A stretch of 64,000 nucleotides of DNA from Lentisalinibacter orientalis (GTDB taxonomy: Bacteria > Pseudomonadota > Gammaproteobacteria > Steroidobacterales > Woeseiaceae), in NCBI RefSeq assembly GCF_040706535.1, contig NZ_JAPDRJ010000001.1, forward strand, positions 1,860,001 to 1,924,000, read 5' to 3'. The notes under the pieces were generated by a model. That model was not told the origin of the DNA and made no database searches. It saw nothing but the letters and a program-made list of their open reading frames with translations. The translations under genes and the position numbers were made by a program. Each line of letters starts with the position of its first letter. Positions within the stretch are counted from its first letter, which is position 1. Below are positions 8,218 through 16,138 of the stretch, one piece after another.

Positions 8218-9602
8218 TGCCACGCGTCCTCGCCATCGTACTGCTGGCGGCCCTGATGCTGATGGTGATGCTCGCCGCCGGCCTCGCCGCCGCCCAGGAG
8301 GAAGACCCGTGGGCGGATGAGGGGGCGGACGAGCGGGCGAGCGAGGGCAGCGAGGACCCGTGGGCGGAGGAGAGCGGCGACGAGTGGGCCGAGGGCTGGG
8401 GAAACTCCTTCGAAGATAGCTGGGAAGACGAGGGCGGCGGCATCGTCTTTACCGGATTCACGGAACTCGCCGCGGGCATGCGGGCGGATAGCGACGGCCC
8501 GGTGGACCGGCGCATGACGCTGGGCGATGCCCGCCTGCGTGCGGAGGCCGAGTGGATTGGTGACGCCCTCGAGGCCAATGCCGTGGGCGACGTCTGGTAC
8601 GACGCGGTGACGAGCGACTTCGAGGTGGAGGTACGCGACCTGACCGTCGCCTTCTCGCCGACGGAGGACATCGACGTCACCGCCGGCCGGCAGGTGCTCA
8701 CCTGGGGCACCGGCGATCTCCTGTTCCTGAACGACCTGTTCCCGAAGGACTTCGTCTCCTTCTTCGCCGGCCGGGACGACGAATACCTGAAGGCGCCGTC
8801 GGATACCGTGCGGGTGGGCTTCTACAACGACCTCGCCAACGTGGACGTTGCCTGGACGCCCCGCTATCAACCCGACGAGTATCTGACCGGCCAGCGCTTC
8901 TCGTTCTTCTCGCCCCTGGCCGGGCAGGTGGTGGCGCCGGACCCGCCGATCGGCGCGGTGGAGCCGAGCCGGTACGAGCTGGCGCTGCGGCTCTACAAGA
9001 CGGTGCGCGGCGTGGAATACGCCGCCTACGGTTATCACGGCTACTTCAAGCAGCCGACGGCGGTGGACGCCGACGGCCGGCTGACCTTCGCGCCGCTGAC
9101 GTCGCTCGGCGCCAGCGTGCGGCTGCCGCTGTGGTCCGGGCTCTTCAATGCGGAATTCGCCTGGTACGACTCCCGGGACGACGAGGACGGCGACGACCCG
9201 GCCGTCCCCAACAGCCAGGTGCGCTTCCTGGCCGGGTTCGAGCGCGAGCTGGTGGCCAATTTCACCGCCGGCTTCCAGTACTACGTGGAGTACACCCGGG
9301 ACCACGACACGCTGATCGCGAACTCGCCGACGCCGCAGTTCGAGCCCGAGGAGTACCGGCAGGTGCTCACGAACCGGCTCACTTACCGCATCGACCAGGA
9401 CCGCTGGACGCTGTCCCTGTTCACGTTCCTCTCGCCCTCGGACGAGGACTTCTACCTGCGCCCGTCGGTGACATTCCGCCAGAGCGACGAATGGCAGTTC
9501 ACCGCCGGCGGCAACTGGTTCGGCGGCCGGGACGATCACACGTTCTTCGGCCAGCTCGAAGACAACAGCAATCTTTACGTGCGTATCCGCTACAACTATT
9601 GA
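8217..9602 (+). CDS. outer-membrane beta-barrel protein of the RND/LolA-like operon (DUF1302-like)
   Basis: A 461-residue secreted protein. A signal peptide (about 1-27) is followed by an acidic, tryptophan-rich low-complexity stretch (about 28-75, with repeated EDPWA and DEWAE), then alternating amphipathic strands to the C-terminal aromatic RIRYNY, a typical barrel-assembly signal. The pattern GRQVLTWGTGDLLFLND resembles DUF1302-type porins often encoded beside RND/LolA-like pairs. It is probably the outer-membrane partner of the export module. The acidic leader is unusual and might bind cations. Substrate unknown. Confidence 0.75.
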   Translation: MPRVLAIVLLAALMLMVMLAAGLAAAQEEDPWADEGADERASEGSEDPWAEESGDEWAEGWGNSFEDSWEDEGGGIVFTGFTELAAGMRADSDGPVDRRMTLGDARLRAEAEWIGDALEANAVGDVWYDAVTSDFEVEVRDLTVAFSPTEDIDVTAGRQVLTWGTGDLLFLNDLFPKDFVSFFAGRDDEYLKAPSDTVRVGFYNDLANVDVAWTPRYQPDEYLTGQRFSFFSPLAGQVVAPDPPIGAVEPSRYELALRLYKTVRGVEYAAYGYHGYFKQPTAVDADGRLTFAPLTSLGASVRLPLWSGLFNAEFAWYDSRDDEDGDDPAVPNSQVRFLAGFERELVANFTAGFQYYVEYTRDHDTLIANSPTPQFEPEEYRQVLTNRLTYRIDQDRWTLSLFTFLSPSDEDFYLRPSVTFRQSDEWQFTAGGNWFGGRDDHTFFGQLEDNSNLYVRIRYNY

Positions 9603-9632
9603 GCGACAATTCAGACTACAGGAGAAATCATC

Positions 9633-9842
9633 ATGTCAGTCGAAAGAGGCATCTTCGCATTCGCAGGTTTCATGGTCCTGCTCTCGGTCTTCCTGACCTA
9701 CTTCGTGCACCCCTGGTTCGTCTGGCTCACGGTCTTCGTGGGCGCGAACCTGCTGCAGAGCGCCTTCACCGGCTTCTGCCCGGCCGCGATGGTCATGCAT
9801 AAACTCGGCATGCGCACCGAGAAGGAACTGGCAACAACATGA
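9633..9842 (+). CDS. DUF2892/YgaP-like small membrane protein
   Basis: A 69-residue protein with two predicted membrane helices (about 9-26 and 29-50) joined by a short turn, and the signature SAFTGFCPA that places a cysteine near the second helix. This is the DUF2892 membrane portion found at the C-terminus of the rhodanese YgaP; here it stands alone. Such proteins often accompany sulfur oxidation genes, which fits the upstream sqr unit. It starts after AGGAGAAATCATC. Its stop overlaps the next start (ATGA). Confidence 0.85.
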   Translation: MSVERGIFAFAGFMVLLSVFLTYFVHPWFVWLTVFVGANLLQSAFTGFCPAAMVMHKLGMRTEKELATT

Positions 9843-10459
9843 CAGGTGCCGGACCGAACTTTCGCAACTTTTCCAACTTGTTTGCCCGGCGCGCCGGCCG
9901 CCTGACCGGCGCGCTGGCGCTTGCCGCGCTGATCACCGCCTGCGGCGCCGAACCGCCGGCAGAGCCCGGCGCGCCGGAGGTATCCCCGCAGAAGGTGGAG
10001 AAAGCCCGGGCGGCAGCCGCCGAACTCGGCAAGCGGCTCAAGTCCCGCCTGATGGAAACCATGGGCAGCGAGGGCCCCGTCGCGGCCATCCGCGTATGTT
10101 CGGAGGAGGCGCCGGAGATCGCGCGCGAGGTCTCGGCGGATGCCGGCCTCACGGTGTCGCGCACCAGCCTGAAGACGCGCAATCCCGACAACGCCCCGGA
10201 CGCCCGCGAGCGCGCGGTGCTGGAGCTGTGGCGCAACAAGATCGATGCCGGCACGCCCGCCGCCGCGCTGGAACCCTTCGCGAGCGACGGCGGCGACTTC
10301 CTCTGGATGAAACCCATCGTGGCCGAGCCGGCGTGCCTGATGTGCCACGGCAGCGACGTCCCGGAGGCGGTAGCCGAAGCGATTGCGAAGCGCTACCCGC
10401 AAGACCGCGCGACCGGTTACAGTGCCGGTGACCTTCGCGGTGCGTTCGTCGTGCGCTGA
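9839..10459 (+). CDS. DUF3365 heme-binding lipoprotein
   Basis: A 206-residue protein with a lipobox ending at Cys35 (LITAC). DUF3365 (Tll0287-like) proteins bind heme in a sensor-like fold; here a CLMCH heme site (Cys166-Cys169-His170) is present. It should sit in the periplasm, anchored by lipid. The first 15 codons are made of a dispersed repeat found elsewhere in noncoding positions, so the N-terminal extension before the signal peptide may be an insertion. TTG 9878 is an alternative start just after the repeat. A role in redox sensing near sulfide oxidation is inferred only. Confidence 0.8.
   Translation: MTGAGPNFRNFSNLFARRAGRLTGALALAALITACGAEPPAEPGAPEVSPQKVEKARAAAAELGKRLKSRLMETMGSEGPVAAIRVCSEEAPEIAREVSADAGLTVSRTSLKTRNPDNAPDARERAVLELWRNKIDAGTPAAALEPFASDGGDFLWMKPIVAEPACLMCHGSDVPEAVAEAIAKRYPQDRATGYSAGDLRGAFVVR
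9845..9883 (+). repeat. dispersed GGTGCCGGACCG/AACTTTT element, copy A (inside a coding start)
   Basis: The head GGTGCCGGACCG is followed by three 9-base units AACTTTCGC, AACTTTTCC and AACTTGTTT. It begins two bases after the stop codon of the DUF2892 gene and is translated as the N-terminus of the DUF3365 protein. Related copies lie at 29195, 29344 and 33230. Confidence 0.75.
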
Positions 10460-10521
10460 TGCCGACGGGCCCATCCCTATCCACCCGGCACACCGGGCTG
10501 CAACGACCACAGGAGGATCAG

Positions 10522-11331
10522 ATGCCTGCAGGGAAACTGGTGAACGCCACGATGACGTGGCTGGCCACGACGACGACATTGGCGATGGCCATGGTCATCG
10601 CCGTGGTGATGGCAATGCCCGCGGCGGCCGGCGCGGAGACCACCCGCATCCCCGTGCACGTCCTGTCCCAGGACGCCAAGCTGATCGGCAGCGGCGTCGG
10701 CGGCGCCTGGGTGACGGTCACGGACGCCGCCACCGGCGAGATGCTCGCCCAGGGCGCCCACCGCGGCGCCACCGGCGATACGCAGCGGATCATGCGGCTC
10801 GATCCCCAGGAACGGGACACCGTGCTGTTCGACACCGAAGGCGCCGCGGTCTTCGTGGCGGAATTCGATATCGACGAGCCGACGGTCGTGCGCATCGGCG
10901 CGACCGGCCCGCTCGGTAATCCGGACGCGAGCATGCGGGCGACCACCGAGATGCTGGTCACGCCGGGCGCCGAGATCACCGGCGACGGCGTCGTGCTGAC
11001 GCTGCACGGACTGAACATCGAGATCCTGGAGGCAGCCGCCGGCACCGCCGACGAGCCCGTCCGGGTGCTCGTGAACGTCGGCATGATGTGCGGCTGTCCG
11101 CTTACCCCGGGCGGCCTCTGGGACGCCGGCACCGTCGAACTCACGGCGCGTCTGCTCCGCGATGGCAAGGTCGTCGCGACGGGCGCCCTGGACTATGCGG
11201 GCGAGCCCAGCCGCTTCGACGGCGCGGTCACGCCCCCCGGGCCCGGCGCCTACACGCTGGAGGTCATCGGCGCGCAGCCCTCGAAGGCCAACTTCGGCCG
11301 CGCGCGCATGCCGCTCGCGATCGGCGACTGA
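10522..11331 (+). CDS. secreted protein of unknown function
   Basis: A 269-residue protein starting at ATG 10522 behind AGGAGG. A long Thr/Met-rich signal peptide runs to about residue 38 (AAAGAE). The mature chain is rich in beta-strand patterns, with two probable Ig-like sandwiches: about 40-130 and 140-265. The only notable motif is MMCGCPLTPGG near residue 195, two cysteines that could bind metal or form a disulfide. I do not recognise the family. It follows the DUF3365 gene by 62 bases and may share its transcript. A strong hairpin lies downstream. Confidence 0.75.
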   Translation: MPAGKLVNATMTWLATTTTLAMAMVIAVVMAMPAAAGAETTRIPVHVLSQDAKLIGSGVGGAWVTVTDAATGEMLAQGAHRGATGDTQRIMRLDPQERDTVLFDTEGAAVFVAEFDIDEPTVVRIGATGPLGNPDASMRATTEMLVTPGAEITGDGVVLTLHGLNIEILEAAAGTADEPVRVLVNVGMMCGCPLTPGGLWDAGTVELTARLLRDGKVVATGALDYAGEPSRFDGAVTPPGPGAYTLEVIGAQPSKANFGRARMPLAIGD

Positions 11332-11379
11332 GGCACGTCGAGAGAGGATCCTCTAGAGGGGCCTCGTCAGCATCGTCGC

Positions 11380-11418
11380 GGGGACGGTCGGCGCATACGA
11401 ATCGCGCCGACCGTCCCC
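11380..11418. terminator. bidirectional hairpin between convergent genes
   Basis: A perfect 15-bp stem, GGGGACGGTCGGCGC (11380-11394) with its complement at 11404-11418, around a 9-base loop. It sits between the convergent 10522-11331 gene and the amidohydrolase. There is no long T-tract, but position and stability favour terminator use. Confidence 0.7.
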
Positions 11419-11423
11419 CTCAC

Positions 11424-13295
11424 TCAGGCGGCGCGCAGGACGCGGCCGCACTTCTCCTGTCCGAACACCGGCGTGTAGGCGTCGCCCTGCCAGACCACCC
11501 GCCCGCCGACGATCACCCACGGCACTACGCCGTCGGAGCGGTTCACGAGCTGGCTGTGCTCAAAGTCCTCCCGATAGACGCTGCGGATGTTGGCTTCCGC
11601 GTCGTAGCCGGCCAGCGCTTCCGGGTCCACGATGGTGATGTCCGCCGCCGAGCCCGGATCGATGCGTCCGGCCGGGATGCCGAAGAATTCCGCCGGGTCC
11701 CGGGTCAGCCGCCGCACCATGTAGGCCACGCCCTCGTCGCCGTCCGCCGAGGCCAGCTGCAGCGCCCGCAGGTTGCAGTCGTAGAACGCCATGTTGGTGA
11801 GATGCGCGCCCGAGTCGTTGAAGCCGGGCAGCAGTTTCGGGTGCATGATCAGCTTGCGGGTCATCTCCGCATCCCGGTTGGCGGTGATCATGTACCAGTA
11901 CAGGTCCGTGTCGTAGACCTTCAGCAGGTGCAGGAAGAAATCGGCGTCGTCCCGTATCGGGTCCGGAAACGCGGCGAAAGCCTCGCTCTCGGTCTCCGAT
12001 CGGGCCATCGAACGATCGCCCGCCTGCCAGCTCCTCAGCCGCTCGTGGATGTCGGACATCGCCTCGCCGGACCAGTCCGGTACCGGGCACGTGTCCACCA
12101 CCATGTCCTCCAGGGAACGGCCGAAGGCCAGGTCCTCGCGCTTCAGCCGCCGCTTGATCGCGTCCAGACCGAAACCGCTCTTGCCCTTGTGCCACATCTC
12201 GCGGAAGTCGCGGACGAACAGCGGATCTTCCAGCAGCGCGCGGCGGGCCGCCCGGTCCTCGAGATCGGTCATGTTCAGCTGCCGCAGGACGGGGATCTCC
12301 TCGAAGATCGGGTTGATCGGCCCCTCGGACCACACCTTGAAGCGGCCGGCCAGTGCCTGCAGCGCGAAGCGCCCGTCGACGGCGCGCGAGTTCAGCAGCC
12401 GCGCGAGCATCATGCCCAGCTTCGCGATGCCCCGGTTGGTGGCCACGTCCAGTGCGGCCACCACCGTAGTCTTCAGCGGCTTGCCGTGCAGCCGGCCGCT
12501 GGTGAGCAGCAGATTCCTGAGCGTCTGGCTCACGCTGTCCTTTGGTGGCGTGGCCTGCCACACGCGGCCGTGGCGGCGCACCACTCCGGTCAGGCGCTTG
12601 AGCTCACCGTAGCTGCCGTACTGGGTGGGGATCTTGCGGTCCCGGTGCGGGTCGTTGGCGAGATAGTGGAAGGGCAGGGCATCCGTGGAGAAGCCCGCAT
12701 AGCCCTGGCGCATGCCCTTGTCCAGCAGCGCCGCCATCTCGTCCAGCTCGGCCTCGGTGGGCTCGCGGCTGATGCTGTCCGCGAGCCCCATTACCTCGAT
12801 GCGCAGCATGGAGTGCGGGATCATCGTGACGAGGTTCGCGCCGAGCGGCAGCGAGTCCAGGTGCTCCAGATACGCGCCACTGTCGTGCCAGTCGGCCTGG
12901 TCCGCGACCTTGGAGAGCACGTGCTTTGGCACGTTCTCCACCCGGGCGAAGCAGTCCACCACCGGGTCCGCGCCGTTGCGGCGCTGGTTGCCGAAGGCGA
13001 GCCCCAGGCTGCAGTTCGCTACCACCACGGTGGTGGTGCCGTGGCGCACCGCCTCGGGCAGGCCGGGGGCAATCTCCACCTCCAGATCGAAGTGGGTGTG
13101 GATGTCCAGCAGGCCGGGCATCAGCCACTTGCCGTCGGCGTCGATCACCTCGGCCGCGCCGGACTCCGGCAGGCCGACGCCCCGGGCCGCGATCCGGCCG
13201 TCGCGCACGGCGACGTCCTCCACCCTCGGCGGCTCTCCCGAGCCGTCGAATACCCTGGCTCCCCGGATCAGCAGATCCCAGAACTTGTCGGTCAC
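11424..13295 (-). CDS. amidohydrolase of the N-acyl-D-amino-acid deacylase type
   Basis: A 623-residue metal-dependent hydrolase. GTG 13295 is preferred because GGAGGA lies at the right spacing upstream; a TTG at 13322 would add nine residues. The N-terminal small beta-domain (IRGARVFDGSG) leads to the metal motif DIHTHFD, then NCSLG, where D-aminoacylases hold a bridging cysteine. GFNDSGAHL supplies the late catalytic aspartate. The family removes acyl groups from D-amino acids or opens cyclic amides. The chain is about 100 residues longer than most D-aminoacylases. The alpha/beta hydrolase gene lies 37 bases upstream on the same strand. Confidence 0.82.
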   Translation of the reverse strand: MTDKFWDLLIRGARVFDGSGEPPRVEDVAVRDGRIAARGVGLPESGAAEVIDADGKWLMPGLLDIHTHFDLEVEIAPGLPEAVRHGTTTVVVANCSLGLAFGNQRRNGADPVVDCFARVENVPKHVLSKVADQADWHDSGAYLEHLDSLPLGANLVTMIPHSMLRIEVMGLADSISREPTEAELDEMAALLDKGMRQGYAGFSTDALPFHYLANDPHRDRKIPTQYGSYGELKRLTGVVRRHGRVWQATPPKDSVSQTLRNLLLTSGRLHGKPLKTTVVAALDVATNRGIAKLGMMLARLLNSRAVDGRFALQALAGRFKVWSEGPINPIFEEIPVLRQLNMTDLEDRAARRALLEDPLFVRDFREMWHKGKSGFGLDAIKRRLKREDLAFGRSLEDMVVDTCPVPDWSGEAMSDIHERLRSWQAGDRSMARSETESEAFAAFPDPIRDDADFFLHLLKVYDTDLYWYMITANRDAEMTRKLIMHPKLLPGFNDSGAHLTNMAFYDCNLRALQLASADGDEGVAYMVRRLTRDPAEFFGIPAGRIDPGSAADITIVDPEALAGYDAEANIRSVYREDFEHSQLVNRSDGVVPWVIVGGRVVWQGDAYTPVFGQEKCGRVLRAA

Positions 13296-13332
13296 CGGCG
13301 ATTCCTCCCCCTCTGCGGGCAATGGTTACGGG

Positions 13333-14229
13333 TCAGGCATTCTCCCCGGCGGGGAAATGCGCATCAAGAAACTCCCGGTAGTGGGCGAGCACCTCCTCCG
13401 GCGCCTCCACCTGCGGGTAGTGGCCGATCCGCGGCAGCTCGACGATGTCGCGCTGGCTCACGAGTTCCCGGTAGCGGGCCACCATGTGAGCGCCGGACAC
13501 CGGGTCCATGGAGCCGTTGATCAGCTGGATCGGGATCGCCGCCGTCCGCAGCGCCTGCACCCAGCGCTCGCGGTGGCGGCGGCGGTCACGGATATAGCGG
13601 ATCAGCCGATGGGCGATGTAGTCGCCGCGGTTCTCGGTGATCAGTGTCCAGAAGGCGTCGAGATCCTCCGCCGACGGCGGCGTCTGCGGCCCGAACACGG
13701 CGCGCAGGTTGCGCTCCAGCGTGCCCCGGCTCATCAGCCGGCCGATCACCGGGCCCAGCGGACCGTGCAGCAGCTTCTGCGAGAGGCGCGCGTGGTGGGT
13801 CTCCGGGAACAGGCCGCCGTTCAGCAGGCACAGCGACAGCCACCGGCGTTCCTCGCGGGGCCTCGCGTTCTCCCGCGCCAGCATCTCCTGGGCCACGGTG
13901 TCGCCGTAGTCGTGGGCCATCACGTGGAAGCGGTCCAGACCGAGGCCGGCGATCAGCTCTTCCAGCAGGTCCGCCTGCTCGTGGATGGTGTAATCGTGGC
14001 GTTTCGGCTTGTCGGAGAAACCGAAGCCGAGCATGTCCGGCACCACGAGCCGGTAGCCGGGCTCGAGACCGGGGAAGAGACGGTGGAAGTCCCAGCCCGC
14101 GGTCGGGAAGCCGTGGATGAAGAAGATCGCGCCCGGGCGCTCCCCGGCCGGGTCCGTATCCATCAGGAACAGCTCGTGGCCGCCCGCCTTCACCCGGCGG
14201 CCGCGATGCCGCCATTGGTCCAGATCCAT
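13333..14229 (-). CDS. alpha/beta hydrolase with Asp nucleophile (haloalkane dehalogenase/epoxide hydrolase type)
   Basis: A 298-residue protein starting at ATG 14229 behind GGGGAGAG. The oxyanion region is FFIHGFPTAGWDF. The nucleophile elbow is AHDYGD, with aspartate in place of serine, which marks the dehalogenase/epoxide hydrolase branch. A second acid lies in NGSMDPVSG and the base in IGHYPQVEAP. Substrate is unknown. It is likely co-transcribed with the amidohydrolase just downstream. Confidence 0.83.
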   Translation of the reverse strand: MDLDQWRHRGRRVKAGGHELFLMDTDPAGERPGAIFFIHGFPTAGWDFHRLFPGLEPGYRLVVPDMLGFGFSDKPKRHDYTIHEQADLLEELIAGLGLDRFHVMAHDYGDTVAQEMLARENARPREERRWLSLCLLNGGLFPETHHARLSQKLLHGPLGPVIGRLMSRGTLERNLRAVFGPQTPPSAEDLDAFWTLITENRGDYIAHRLIRYIRDRRRHRERWVQALRTAAIPIQLINGSMDPVSGAHMVARYRELVSQRDIVELPRIGHYPQVEAPEEVLAHYREFLDAHFPAGENA

Positions 14230-14349
14230 GCTCTCTCCCCGACGCATCTTTGTTATCGGGCGGAGATGCTACATCATCCGGCCGCGTTATACTGACGGGC
14301 TGCACCGACCCGGACGGGCGCCCCCGCGGCGCCAGGAGAACTCCCGTAC

Positions 14350-16137
14350 ATGTTGCCACGCCTGCTCGCACGCCCCCTGCTGACGCTCACCGCCGCCTTG
14401 CTCGCGCTGGCCCCCGCCCTCGAGGCGCGGGAGCCCGTCGGCGAGCCCATCATCCGCTACGACGCCATCCATCACCCCGTGATCGATGCCGAGGGCATGG
14501 TGGCCACCCAGAACGCCATCGCCACCGAGGTGGGCGCGCGCATACTCGCCGAGGGCGGCAATGCCGTGGACGCGGCCGTGGCGGTGGGCTTCACCCTGGC
14601 GGTGACGCTGCCCCGCGCCGGCAATCTCGGCGGCGGCGGCTTCATGCTGGTTCATCTCGCCGAAGAGGACCGCACCATCGCCATCGACTACCGGGAGATG
14701 GCGCCGGCCGCGGCAGGCCGCGACATGTACCTGGATGCCGAGGGCAACGTGGACAAGGAGGCGTCGCGGTTCAGCCATCGCGCGTCCGGCGTGCCGGGCA
14801 CGGTGGCGGGGATGCATCACGCCCTGACCCGCTACGGCACGATGTCCTGGCCGGAGGTGATCGCGCCCGCCATCGAACTGGCGCGTGACGGCTTCCTGGT
14901 CAGCCACGACATGGCCTGGAGCCTGCAGCGCTGGAGCGAGCGGCTGCTGCGCCATCCCGCGACGGCCGCCACCTACTTCAAGCCCGACGGCACCGCCTGG
15001 CAGCGCGGCGAGCGCTTCCGCCAGCCGGACCTGGCCGCCACGCTGGCGCTGATCGCCCGCGAGGGCCCGGCCGCATTCTACGAGGGTGCCATCGCGGAGA
15101 AGATCGCCGCCGAGATGCAGACGAACGGCGGGCTGATCACCCTGAAGGACCTGGCCGGGTACCGCGTGGCGGAGCGCGAACCGGTGGTGGGCGAATACCG
15201 GGGCCACCGGGTGGCGCTGATGCCGCCGCCCAGTTCCGGCGGCGTGCACATCGTGCAGATGCTGAACGTGCTCGAGCGGTTCCCGGTCGCGGACCTGGGT
15301 TACGGCAGCGCCGACGGCCTGCACCTGCTGGCCGAGGTCATGCGCCGGGCCTACGCCGACCGCGCGAAGCACCTCGGCGACCCCGACTACTACGGCGTGC
15401 CGGTCGACTGGCTCACCGGCGAGGCTTACGCGAAGAAACTGGCTGACGCCATCGACATGGACGAGGCGACACCCTCCACTGAGATCCGCCCGGGCACGGC
15501 GCCGCCGGCGGAGAGCCGGGACACCACCCACTATTCGGTGATGGACGCCGACGGCAACGCGGTGGCCAACACCTATACCCTGAACTTCTCCTACGGCTCC
15601 GGCATCACCATTCCCGGCACAGGCATCCTGATGAACAACGAGATGGACGACTTCTCGGCGAAACCCGGCGTGCCCAACGCCTTCGGCCTGCTCGGCGGCG
15701 AGGCGAACGCCATCGAGCCCGGCAAGCGGCCGCTGTCGTCCATGACGCCGACGCTGGTCTTCAGGGACGGCGAGCCGCTGCTCGCCACCGGCACGCCCGG
15801 CGGCAGCCGCATCATCACCACCGTGCTGCAGCAGCTGGTGAACGTGATCGACCACGGCATGGGGATTGCGGACGCCACCCACGCACCACGGGTACATCAC
15901 CAGTGGATGCCGGACGTGCTGGGCATCGAACCCGGCTTCAGCCCGGACACGCTGGCGCTGCTGCGCGCCCGCGGTCACGAGCTGGCGGATGCCCGCTGGT
16001 CCATGGGCAGCCTGCAGTCGGTGATGTACCGGGACGGCTATTTCTACGGCGTCTCGGATCCTCGCCGGCCCGACGCGGCCAGCATGGGCCCGGCCCTGGT
16101 CCGCTGCCTCGCGGCCGGCCAGGCCTGCGTGCACTGA
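14350..16137 (+). CDS. ggt: gamma-glutamyltransferase
   Basis: A 595-residue periplasmic N-terminal-nucleophile hydrolase with a signal peptide of about 26 residues. Thr392 in TTHYSVMDADG is the autoprocessing and catalytic residue (Thr391 in E. coli). Other signatures are GGNAVDAAVA, GGGGFMLV near the start, and PLSSMTPTLVF and GTPGGSRIITTVLQ in the small subunit. It would cleave glutathione and other gamma-glutamyl compounds, possibly including gamma-glutamyl intermediates of polyamine breakdown. AGGAGA lies before the start. typA begins one base after the stop. Confidence 0.95.
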   Translation: MLPRLLARPLLTLTAALLALAPALEAREPVGEPIIRYDAIHHPVIDAEGMVATQNAIATEVGARILAEGGNAVDAAVAVGFTLAVTLPRAGNLGGGGFMLVHLAEEDRTIAIDYREMAPAAAGRDMYLDAEGNVDKEASRFSHRASGVPGTVAGMHHALTRYGTMSWPEVIAPAIELARDGFLVSHDMAWSLQRWSERLLRHPATAATYFKPDGTAWQRGERFRQPDLAATLALIAREGPAAFYEGAIAEKIAAEMQTNGGLITLKDLAGYRVAEREPVVGEYRGHRVALMPPPSSGGVHIVQMLNVLERFPVADLGYGSADGLHLLAEVMRRAYADRAKHLGDPDYYGVPVDWLTGEAYAKKLADAIDMDEATPSTEIRPGTAPPAESRDTTHYSVMDADGNAVANTYTLNFSYGSGITIPGTGILMNNEMDDFSAKPGVPNAFGLLGGEANAIEPGKRPLSSMTPTLVFRDGEPLLATGTPGGSRIITTVLQQLVNVIDHGMGIADATHAPRVHHQWMPDVLGIEPGFSPDTLALLRARGHELADARWSMGSLQSVMYRDGYFYGVSDPRRPDAASMGPALVRCLAAGQACVH

Positions 16138-16138
16138 C

